From assembly GCA_012271065.1 (NCBI GenBank), contig JAAXHE010000011.1, forward strand, positions 1-8,270: a DNA stretch of 8,270 nt. The letters run 5' to 3'. A program made the position numbers and the translations under genes. This document shows positions 1 to 5,295 of the stretch, piece by piece (the stretch's first letter is position 1; every line of letters begins with the position of its first letter). The notes beneath the pieces are model-generated. The model saw only the letters and a program-made list of their open reading frames with translations, was not told the origin of the DNA and searched no databases. Origin of the DNA: Candidatus Latescibacterota bacterium. Lineage in GTDB: Bacteria; Latescibacterota; UBA2968; GCA-2709665.

Positions 1-100
1 CGCATGCAAGGTGAATCTGGTCGCGTGGCATGCCGCCCTGTCCCGATTTCAGCTGACGTCAGGTGGCGAAACGGCCCGAAAGCCATAGCCGCACAGTGCC

Positions 101-128
101 CTAACTTGGTTTCCAGCTATGGAGTTAG
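101..128. repeat. Short inverted repeat 3' of tRNA-Thr
   Basis: Arms CTAACT (101-106) and AGTTAG (123-128) are perfect complements around a 16-base loop. They lie just downstream of tRNA-Thr in the direction of tRNA transcription. No T-run follows on the minus strand, so this does not look like a classical terminator. It may be a processing hairpin or chance. The rest of 1-143 shows no supported gene, and I could not see a tuf start. Confidence 0.25.
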
Positions 129-143
129 ATTAACAAGAGAATC

Positions 144-219
<76 letters not shown>

Positions 220-233
220 CGCGTAACCCGAAA

Positions 234-310
234 TGGAGCGGGAAACGGGACTCGAACCCGCGACATTCAGCTTGGAAGGCTGACGCTCTAGCCAACTGAG
301 CTATTCCCGC
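234..310 (-). tRNA. tRNA-Gly, anticodon TCC, CCA encoded
   Basis: Full cloverleaf on the minus strand. The acceptor stem is GCGGGAA/TTCCCGC and the D arm GCTC/GAGC. The anticodon stem TCAGC/GCTGA encloses loop CTTCCAA, with anticodon TCC complementary to 274-276. The T arm GCGGG/CCCGT contains TTCGAGT. The discriminator is T and the CCA is encoded (234-236). It is the first tRNA of the Gly-Thr unit, about 67 bases downstream of the predicted start site of the promoter at 385-411. Confidence 0.97.
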
Positions 311-384
311 AAATAACACGAAACGGACCCCCGTGGGGCCGCGCCTGAGCCCAGGCCGGCCCTGAAAGTTTCCAGACTTAAGAA

Positions 385-411
385 GTTATAATATAGAGGC
401 ATGGATGTCAA
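385..411 (-). promoter_or_regulatory. Promoter of the tRNA-Gly/tRNA-Thr unit
   Basis: On the minus strand a perfect -35 TTGACA (406-411) is followed by -10 TATAAC (385-390) with a 15-base spacer. TAACTT three bases... that is, two bases further downstream (383-388), would give a 17-base spacer but a weaker -10. The stretch is A/T-rich against GC-rich surroundings. Transcription would start near 377 and leave a leader of about 67 bases before tRNA-Gly. If tuf lies beyond the left edge, this promoter may also drive it. Confidence 0.65.
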
Positions 412-564
412 GAACTTTTATTGGGAAAACGGCTTCCACAGACTCGAGAAAAACATTCACGTCTCCGCACTCTCGCTCTCAGGGGGCGCCCCGACCCACG
501 CTGTGCGGCCGCAGGCCGGACTCGCCGCCAGGGATCCCGGCGGGCGATGGACGTTCCCCGGGCA

Positions 565-594
565 CACAACAAAACCCCTCCGATTGAGGAGGGG
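565..594 (-). terminator. Intrinsic terminator of tRNA-Tyr
   Basis: On the minus strand CCCCTCC and GGAGGGG (arms 588-594 and 575-581) form a perfect 7-bp stem around a 6-base loop, followed by TTTTGTTGTG (574-565). It lies 16 bases after the CCA end of tRNA-Tyr. It therefore separates that gene from the Gly-Thr unit. Confidence 0.8.
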
Positions 595-610
595 CTCAGA
601 GCCCGGGAAA

Positions 611-696
611 TGGTGGGGAGGGGCGGATTCGAACCACCGAAGGCGTCAGCCAACAGATTTACAGTCTGCCCCCGTTGACCGCTTGGGTACCTCCCC
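611..696 (-). tRNA. tRNA-Tyr, anticodon GTA, CCA encoded
   Basis: Class II tRNA of 86 bases on the minus strand. The acceptor stem is GGGGAGG/CCTCCCC. The anticodon stem GCAGA/TCTGT encloses loop CTGTAAA, with anticodon GTA complementary to 660-662. A long variable arm (GGC TGAC GCC) is typical of bacterial tRNA-Tyr. The T arm GGTGG/CCGCC contains TTCGAAT. The discriminator is A and the CCA is encoded (611-613). It has its own promoter (721-749) and terminator (565-594), so it appears to be a single-gene unit. Confidence 0.97.
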
Positions 697-720
697 ACTC
701 TCTATGAAATCAGGGCGAAA

Positions 721-749
721 ATTATACATGCGGACGCCTGGAAAGTCAA
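721..749 (-). promoter_or_regulatory. Near-consensus promoter of tRNA-Tyr
   Basis: On the minus strand -35 TTGACT (744-749) and -10 TATAAT (721-726) are separated by exactly 17 bases, matching the sigma70 consensus at 11 of 12 positions. The discriminator TTTCGCCC includes a GC block, a feature known from stringently controlled stable-RNA promoters. The predicted start near 713 leaves a leader of only about 17 bases before the tRNA. Confidence 0.85.
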
Positions 750-771
750 GCGGAAAAGTGCGAATTGCCGA

Positions 772-800
772 TTGACATAACCCGTTCGAATGCGTATTTT
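772..800 (+). promoter_or_regulatory. Divergent promoter for the TIM-barrel gene
   Basis: A perfect -35 TTGACA (772-777) and a -10 TATTTT (795-800) are separated by 17 bases on the plus strand. It is back to back with the tRNA-Tyr promoter, with 22 bases between the two -35 boxes. Transcription from about 807 would give a leader of about 155 bases before the start at 962. That leader holds the palindrome GGGATATCCC (834-843), whose role is unknown. I recognise no riboswitch in it. Confidence 0.6.
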
Positions 801-961
801 GGCACCGCCATTCCTCCGGGCCGCGCGCATATCGGGATATCCCAACGGACCTCTTTATACGTGTGCAGACTGGAAGATATCGGCTTTCCGTTTCCATTTT
901 TCGAATCGCCTCCCGCGCGAATCGGCCCGTAGGTGCGTCAAGCCAGAAAGGAGTCCCGGTT

Positions 962-1876
962 GTGACCGAACCCATTCAGAACTATGCTCGCATCGGCATC
1001 GTCCACTTTATGGCCTACAAGTCCTGTATCGGAGGTGAAGGACCGATTCTTGAAACGCTTGATAGAATCGCACTGGACCCGTATTTCCAGGCAGTGGAAG
1101 TCACGCATATGAAAGACGGAAACGTACTCGCAAGAGCCGCCGATTTGCTCTCGGCGGCCCATATGGACGTGGCTTTCGGCGCTCAACCCATCCTGCTTGG
1201 CGGCAAGCTGGATATCAATTCCGAAGACGAGAACCACAGGCTGGGCGCCGTGGACGCAGTCAAGGCCGGGATTGAACAGGCCGAGGCGCTCGGGGCCCCC
1301 GGGGTTGCGCTGCTTTCGGGCACGGACCCCGGTCCCGATGCCCGCGAGCGGGGCGTGGACCTGCTGGTCGACTCACTTTATCGCCTTTGCGATGACGCGG
1401 CGGGCAGAAACATGAACGTGGTACTTGAGACGTTCGACCGGCTCCCCTTTGGCAAGAATTGTCTCGTAGGCCCGAACGCGCTGGCGGTTGAAGTGTCTTC
1501 GAGGGTAAGGCGGGAGTATTCCAACTTCGGATTGATGCTCGATCTGAGTCATTTCCCCCTGCAGGGCGAAACATCGGAATATGCACTGAGAATTGCTCGT
1601 GACCATCTGGTGCACGCCCATATCGGCAACTGCGTGATGCGAAACCCGGATCACCCGGCCTACGGCGACAACCATCCTCGCTTCGGTTGCGAAGACGGTG
1701 AGAACGACGTACCGGAAGCAGTGGAGTTTCTCAGCGAACTGCTCGACATCGGATTCCTGGACCCGGACAAGCGCCCCATTCTGAGCTTTGAAGTCTCCCC
1801 GATGGACGGAGAATCACCCGAAATCGTCATCGCCAACGCGAAACGGGTACTCGATACGGCATGGGCGCAGGTTTGA
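962..1876 (+). CDS. Xylose isomerase-like TIM-barrel protein (sugar isomerase/epimerase family)
   Basis: A 304-residue protein that looks like the xylose isomerase-like TIM-barrel superfamily, whose members isomerise or epimerise sugars and related polyols with a divalent metal. Candidate metal ligands sit at the expected strand ends: E156 in VLETFD, D194 and H197 in LDLSH, H218/H220 in VHAHIGN, H238 in DNHPRFG and E277 in SFEVSP. There is no signal peptide, so it should be cytosolic. I chose the GTG at 962 because AAAGGAG (947-953) lies 8 bases upstream. The frame stays open to a GTG at 863, but that extension is arginine-rich, lacks a ribosome site and does not look like the family. The substrate cannot be told from the sequence. 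The BtuF-like gene follows on the same strand after 221 bases, so co-transcription is possible but not shown. Confidence 0.88.
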   Translation: MTEPIQNYARIGIVHFMAYKSCIGGEGPILETLDRIALDPYFQAVEVTHMKDGNVLARAADLLSAAHMDVAFGAQPILLGGKLDINSEDENHRLGAVDAVKAGIEQAEALGAPGVALLSGTDPGPDARERGVDLLVDSLYRLCDDAAGRNMNVVLETFDRLPFGKNCLVGPNALAVEVSSRVRREYSNFGLMLDLSHFPLQGETSEYALRIARDHLVHAHIGNCVMRNPDHPAYGDNHPRFGCEDGENDVPEAVEFLSELLDIGFLDPDKRPILSFEVSPMDGESPEIVIANAKRVLDTAWAQV

Positions 1877-2097
1877 CCACAATTCCCGTCGATCTGCTGG
1901 CGAAATTCGAGCCAATCCCGCATTGATCACGGCAATTGCAGACCGATTGGAAGCTTCACGCCTTGTTAAACCGCAGGCTGCGGCCCCTAACGCTTTCCTC
2001 GAAACTGAAACGGACGACACAGAGATTCCCGTCCCGTCGAGATTCTGGAGGCTGCGACACCCGCCCAAGGGCGGAGACAGACGCCAACCTTGCAACC
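1877..2097 (+). other. Intergenic leader before the BtuF-like gene
   Basis: It contains two small hairpins: CCGCA/TGCGG (1971-1983), and CCGCC/GGCGG (2061-2065 and 2070-2074), the latter ending 23 bases before the next start codon. I see no cobalamin riboswitch signature, no T-run that would make either hairpin a terminator, and no convincing promoter. Confidence 0.35.
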
Positions 2098-3030
2098 ATG
2101 AACCAGCGGATTGTTTCCCTGATTGCCAGTGGTACCGAGATCGTGTGTGCTCTCGGTTTCGAGGACCAGCTCGTCGGCCGTTCTCACGAGTGTGATTTTC
2201 CATCCTCCATTGAACGACTGCCGGTCTGCTCGTCCTCGAAGGTCGACGTCGCGGCAGACAGTTCGGAGATCGACAGTCAGGTACGCTCGATCGTCGCCGA
2301 CGGACTGTCTGTGTACGACGTGGATCCACGCATTCTGGATCGTCTGGCTCCGACGACAATAGTCACACAAAGCCAGTGCGAAGTCTGCGCCGTGAGTCTC
2401 CATGACGTCGAAAGAGCGGTCTGTGAACTGGTCGGTTCCGAGCCGAGAGTCGTTTCGCTGGAGCCGATGTGTCTGCGTGACGTATGGAAGGGTATAAGGA
2501 AGGTCGCATCGGTTCTTGGCAACCCCGAACGAGGCGATGAACTCGCCGCTCGCCTGTCCGGTCGACTCCAGGCGATACATGCCGGGCCCCAGACATCGGA
2601 GTCCCGCCCGTCGATCGCTTGTATCGAGTGGATCGACCCCTTGATGGTCGCCGGAAACTGGGTTCCCGATCTGGTGGATTGCGCTGGAGGCACGGATGTA
2701 TTGGGGCGGTCTGGAGAACACGCAGACTGGATCGAGATCGAGCAGCTTCTGGAAGCCGATCCCGATGTGATCGCCATAATGCCCTGCGGTTTCGACATCG
2801 AACGCGCCAGTCGCGAGATGGCGCCGCTGGCGGAACATCCTGAGTGGGAAAGGCTGTCCGCGGTCAGAAAGGGAAGAGTCGTAATTACGGACGGGAATCA
2901 GTATTTCAATCGACCAGGTCCGCGCGTGGTCGAGTCGACGGAGATTCTCTCGGAGGTGTTATATCCGGAGCGGGCCGATTTCGGACACCGTGGAACCGGA
3001 TGGATTAACTGGAAGGAATCTGATCCGTAG
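2098..3030 (+). CDS. BtuF-like cobalamin-binding-type protein, no signal peptide
   Basis: A 310-residue protein of the BtuF/FepB-type periplasmic-binding fold (PF01497-like). It belongs to the subgroup usually annotated as cobalamin-binding protein. Hallmarks in order are RIVSLIASGTEIVCALGF (residues 4-21), GRSHECDFP (27-35), TQSQCEVCAVS with a CxxC (C94, C97), EWIDPLMVAGNWVP (177-190), MPCGFDI (228-234) and DGNQYFNRPGPR (265-276). Classical members deliver B12 to an ABC importer. Here there is no signal peptide or lipobox and no permease or ATPase nearby, so the protein is probably cytosolic and its partner is unknown. The ATG at 2098 starts just before the family's usual N-terminus. No good Shine-Dalgarno precedes it; the nearest purine-rich stretch, GCGGAG, is about 20 bases away inside a hairpin. 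The open frame extends upstream, but without family-like sequence. Confidence 0.85.
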   Translation: MNQRIVSLIASGTEIVCALGFEDQLVGRSHECDFPSSIERLPVCSSSKVDVAADSSEIDSQVRSIVADGLSVYDVDPRILDRLAPTTIVTQSQCEVCAVSLHDVERAVCELVGSEPRVVSLEPMCLRDVWKGIRKVASVLGNPERGDELAARLSGRLQAIHAGPQTSESRPSIACIEWIDPLMVAGNWVPDLVDCAGGTDVLGRSGEHADWIEIEQLLEADPDVIAIMPCGFDIERASREMAPLAEHPEWERLSAVRKGRVVITDGNQYFNRPGPRVVESTEILSEVLYPERADFGHRGTGWINWKESDP

Positions 3031-3054
3031 GTCAACTCCGCCATTCTGCATCGT

Positions 3055-3081
3055 GGCCGGCGCAACCTGAATCTACCGGCC
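3055..3081. terminator. Possible bidirectional terminator between converging genes
   Basis: GGCCGG (3055-3060) and CCGGCC (3076-3081) form a perfect 6-bp inverted repeat with a 15-base loop, in the short gap between two converging genes. No T-run follows on either strand, so termination is suggested mainly by position. Confidence 0.35.
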
Positions 3082-3108
3082 GATGGCCCCATTTCCCCAT
3101 ATGATCAG

Positions 3109-3897
3109 CTAACGGGCTCCCGCGGCCGGGGAATCTGAACCCCTGATCCCGATCAACCACCCGAATACCCAGGCAAAGACCACCATCAGATAAAACGAGC
3201 CGATCGACCCGACGAACATGGCCACTGGCGGCACTGCTCCCAGTATCAGATTCAGGAAGAGCAACAGCCCGAAACAGAGGTAGAATCCCAGACACGCCTG
3301 CGTATACCGCCCGCCCCTGAACGCTCGCCCCACGTCCGACAGGATCGCGCCCGGATCGAACGAAGCCCATATCTTGCGCTCGGCCGCAAATCGGGCGAAA
3401 ACGATGGGCAGCAGCCCGTAAAGCATCATGGCGGCGCCGATCGCCAGCAACGTCACCGCACTCAGCCGGGTTGGATCCTCTCCCGGAGGAAACAGGCCGA
3501 AAACGGCCATCACGGCAAGCGCCCCCAGGCCGACCAGGAACAGATATCCCAGGTAGATCACACCCAGTCGGATCCCCACGCCAGCGTAACTCCGCCAATC
3601 GCTCCACTCGGGAAGGCGGCGGAATTCCAGACCGTTCAACGCGTCGACAAAGACACGATAGACGTATCCCCAGGAAACGACTGTTGGAAACACGAAGAAA
3701 ACGACCGCCACGGGCGCGAGCATCCTGGAGACTTTTCCCAATGCCATAAAAACGGCTAGCAGCAGCGCCAGATTCGGCAGAAGGGACAACAACCCGCCCA
3801 CCAGCACCTTTTGACGCCAGCGCTCATCCTGCAAGGGCGCGCGTAGCGCGAATGCAAGAAACGGACCGAACATACGCCGCAACGGGACGCGAGCCAC
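3109..3897 (-). CDS. DUF4013-like integral membrane protein
   Basis: A 262-residue, strongly hydrophobic protein with about six membrane segments, near residues 31-54, 58-80, 108-135, 145-170, 200-220 and 225-250. The motif RVFVDALNG...LPEWSDW (81-101), followed by a hydrophobic stretch, resembles the DUF4013 family, whose function is unknown. The start is a GTG at 3897, supported by AGGAGG (3907-3912) 9 bases upstream. That ribosome site lies largely within the 19-base gap after the stop codon of the metB-type gene, so the two are almost certainly co-transcribed and this gene would share the SAM-responsive control. A link to methionine or sulphur metabolism is only a guess from position. No catalytic or transport motif is visible. 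Confidence 0.75.
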   Translation of the reverse strand: MARVPLRRMFGPFLAFALRAPLQDERWRQKVLVGGLLSLLPNLALLLAVFMALGKVSRMLAPVAVVFFVFPTVVSWGYVYRVFVDALNGLEFRRLPEWSDWRSYAGVGIRLGVIYLGYLFLVGLGALAVMAVFGLFPPGEDPTRLSAVTLLAIGAAMMLYGLLPIVFARFAAERKIWASFDPGAILSDVGRAFRGGRYTQACLGFYLCFGLLLFLNLILGAVPPVAMFVGSIGSFYLMVVFAWVFGWLIGIRGSDSPAAGAR

Positions 3898-3916
3898 GTC
3901 CCGACTCCTCCTTCCT

Positions 3917-5110
3917 CTAGCCAGTCTCCAAGGCCCGTTTCACGTCGTCAATCAGGTCTTCCGCGTCTTCGACCCCGACGGAATAGCGTACCAATTCGTC
4001 GCTGATCCCCACGGCGATCCGGTCTTCCCGGGCCATTTCGTAATAGGAAATGGTTGACGGATGCGAGACGATGCTTTCCACCCCGCCCAGGCTTGCGCCA
4101 ATACAGGGAATCTCCAGGCGATCGAGAAACGACATGGTTCCGGCCAGGTCCGCGTCGAGATCGAAACTCACGACGCCGCCGTACCCGTTCATCTGCTCCC
4201 GCGCGACTCGGTGATGCGGGTGGCCCTCCAGCCCGGGATAGTAGACCTGGCGCACCCTGGGGTTCCCATCCAGAAAACGGGCAAGCGCAAGCGCCGTCTC
4301 GTTCTGACGCGCCATTCTCAACGGGAATGTCTTGATGCCCCTGATCAGCAGATACGCGCAGTGGGGGTCGATCACACCGCCCAGGATACCGCGATAGTCC
4401 TTGATCGCCGAAACCAGCGGCTCGGGCCCCGCAACGGCGCCCGCGATCAGGTCGTTATGCCCCCCCAGATATTTGGTTGCGCTGTGAATGACGAGGTCGA
4501 CACCGAACTCGAGGGGACGCTGGTTGAACGGTGTGGCGAACGTGCTGTCGATCACGACCTTCGCACGGTTCGCCCTGGCGATGGGGACCACCTTTTCGAG
4601 GTCCATTACGTTAAGATGCGGGTTTGTCGGCGACTCCGCAATCACCACCCTCGTGTTTTCCTGCATGGCAGCCTCCAGCCGCTCATAGTCGCCCGCGGGC
4701 ACGAAGGTGGTGGCGATCCCGAACTTTTTCAGCATCTGTTCGCAGAACTGCGCAGTCTTCCGATAACAGTCGTCGGTGATCACCGCGTGGTGTCCCGTGG
4801 ACAACATGCCCAGAAGTGTCGTCGTCACGGCGCTCATTCCGGACGAAAACAGCAGCGCCGAATCCGCGCCCTCAAGTTCGGCCAGCTTTCGTTCGGCAAT
4901 CTGCTGGGTCGGGTTTCCGTAGCGTCCGTAATCGAGACGGGCAGAACGCCCGGACACGAAATCGTCCACCGCCCCTGTATTCTCGAATACGTAGGTTGAC
5001 GTCTGTGCGATCGGAACCGTCAGGGAATGGCCCCAATGCCCTCCATTTTCCCCGGCGTGGACGGCACGGGTTGAATTGCAGGTGCCATCCTTCGACGGCT
5101 TCTTGTCCAT
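3917..5110 (-). CDS. metB: Cystathionine gamma-synthase, plant-like (PLP enzyme)
   Basis: A 397-residue enzyme of the Cys/Met-metabolism PLP family. Cystathionine gamma-synthase joins an activated homoserine to cysteine, the first step of trans-sulphuration towards methionine. Visible motifs are YGRYGNPT (61-68, with Y61 and R63 for PLP phosphate contact), SSGMSA (89-94), DCYRKT (114-119), D188 in VIDSTFATP, and SATKYLGGHND with the PLP lysine K213. The DCYRKT and HSATKY-GGHND wording, and the C-terminal YYPGL...GYGGVVSFDLD and GVESIVSHP stretches, are closer to plant chloroplast CGS than to the Escherichia coli MetB I remember. Plant CGS uses O-phosphohomoserine. The ATG at 5110 has GGAGG (5116-5120) 5 bases upstream. 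It is preceded by its own promoter, a SAM-II riboswitch and a terminator, which strongly supports a methionine role over a gamma-lyase. The acyl- or phospho-homoserine preference is not proven. Confidence 0.9.
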   Translation of the reverse strand: MDKKPSKDGTCNSTRAVHAGENGGHWGHSLTVPIAQTSTYVFENTGAVDDFVSGRSARLDYGRYGNPTQQIAERKLAELEGADSALLFSSGMSAVTTTLLGMLSTGHHAVITDDCYRKTAQFCEQMLKKFGIATTFVPAGDYERLEAAMQENTRVVIAESPTNPHLNVMDLEKVVPIARANRAKVVIDSTFATPFNQRPLEFGVDLVIHSATKYLGGHNDLIAGAVAGPEPLVSAIKDYRGILGGVIDPHCAYLLIRGIKTFPLRMARQNETALALARFLDGNPRVRQVYYPGLEGHPHHRVAREQMNGYGGVVSFDLDADLAGTMSFLDRLEIPCIGASLGGVESIVSHPSTISYYEMAREDRIAVGISDELVRYSVGVEDAEDLIDDVKRALETG

Positions 5111-5128
5111 TGCATCCTCCGAAATGAC

Positions 5129-5157
5129 AAAAAAAAACTGAAGCCAAAAAGCCCCAG
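5129..5157 (-). terminator. Intrinsic terminator in the metB leader (riboswitch expression platform)
   Basis: On the minus strand CTGGGGC (5151-5157) pairs with GCTTCAG (5138-5144), giving 7 bp of which two are G-U. The loop is TTTTTG, directly followed by nine T (5137-5129). It ends 8 bases before the GGAGG ribosome site of the metB-type gene. It therefore sits inside the leader of that gene, where a constitutive terminator would make no sense. This points to regulated termination. Confidence 0.85.
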
Positions 5158-5206
5158 AGAACCTGAATACGCAACCAGCTATCGTATGGGTAATCAGCTT
5201 TTTAGC
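5143..5206 (-). promoter_or_regulatory. Predicted antiterminator: aptamer 3' core against terminator
   Basis: Minus-strand GCTAAAAAGCT (5206 to 5196), the conserved 3' end of the SAM-II aptamer, can pair with GGCTTTTTGGC (5153 to 5143). This makes 11 consecutive pairs, two of them G-U, with a loop of about 42 bases. The second segment comprises part of the 5' arm, the whole loop and part of the 3' arm of the terminator. The two structures exclude each other. The pairing is read directly from sequence; the switching mechanism is inferred. Confidence 0.7.
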
Positions 5207-5249
5207 GATTTCTTTATAGTGGCTGCAATATGCCTCAAATCACCACTAC
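5197..5249 (-). promoter_or_regulatory. SAM-II riboswitch aptamer
   Basis: The minus-strand RNA shows the SAM-II H-type pseudoknot. P1 is TAGTGG (5248-5243) paired with CCACTA (5222-5217). The P1 loop contains GATTTG, then TTGCAGCC. The loop segment GATTT (5241-5237) pairs perfectly with AAATC (5211-5207), making the pseudoknot helix. The aptamer ends in the conserved GCTAAAAAG. These blocks, their order and their spacing match the SAM-II (metA-type) riboswitches I know from Alphaproteobacteria and from marine metagenomes. SAM-II binds S-adenosylmethionine and lowers expression of methionine genes. The next gene encodes cystathionine gamma-synthase, which fits. Predicted transcription starts only about 10-15 bases upstream. 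Confidence 0.9.
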
Positions 5250-5266
5250 GCTGAATCTGGTCTACG

Positions 5267-5295
5267 AATTTAACCAAATCCATCGCCGCTGTCAA
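5267..5295 (-). promoter_or_regulatory. Promoter of the riboswitch-metB unit, overlapping the thrC stop
   Basis: On the minus strand a perfect -35 TTGACA (5290-5295) and a -10 TAAATT (5267-5272) are 17 bases apart. The TGA inside the -35 box is the thrC stop codon (5294-5292). Transcription would begin around 5263-5260, just ahead of the aptamer at 5249. This spacing supports both the promoter and the aptamer call. Confidence 0.75.

Larger units (their letters stand above)
311..610. other. Spacer between tRNA-Gly and tRNA-Tyr, no gene supported
   Basis: About 300 bases without a credible protein gene. Several open frames cross it on both strands, but they run into tRNA genes and have no family-like sequence. 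The space contains the promoter of the Gly-Thr unit (385-411) and the terminator of tRNA-Tyr (565-594). It also has GC-rich self-complementary stretches near 325-360 and 482-492, to which I assign no function. Confidence 0.6.

Noticed and set aside
1..143. Start of tuf expected after tRNA-Thr
   Set aside because: The minus-strand translation shows no EF-Tu N-terminus (no GHVDHGKT motif). A short ATG-initiated open frame to the edge has no ribosome site.
863..961. Upstream GTG start for the TIM-barrel gene
   Set aside because: The added 33 residues are basic and not family-like; the GTG at 962 has a strong AAAGGAG at good spacing.
401..975. Open frames crossing tRNA-Tyr on both strands
   Set aside because: They overlap a certain tRNA gene, its promoter and its terminator, and show arginine/proline-rich non-coding-like translations.
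1877..2097. Cobalamin riboswitch before the BtuF-like gene
   Set aside because: I see no B12-box-like conserved block; only two small GC hairpins.
1987..2838. 283-codon open frame on the minus strand
   Set aside because: Antisense to the BtuF-like gene and without recognisable protein features.
4061..4999. 312-codon open frame on the plus strand
   Set aside because: It is antisense to the well-supported metB-type gene, has no family-like sequence and no ribosome site; it arises from the codon bias of the opposite strand.
5129..5137. Run of nine A as a possible assembly or sequencing artefact
   Set aside because: It lies in non-coding sequence and directly follows a stem on the minus strand, so it is explained as the U-tract of the terminator.
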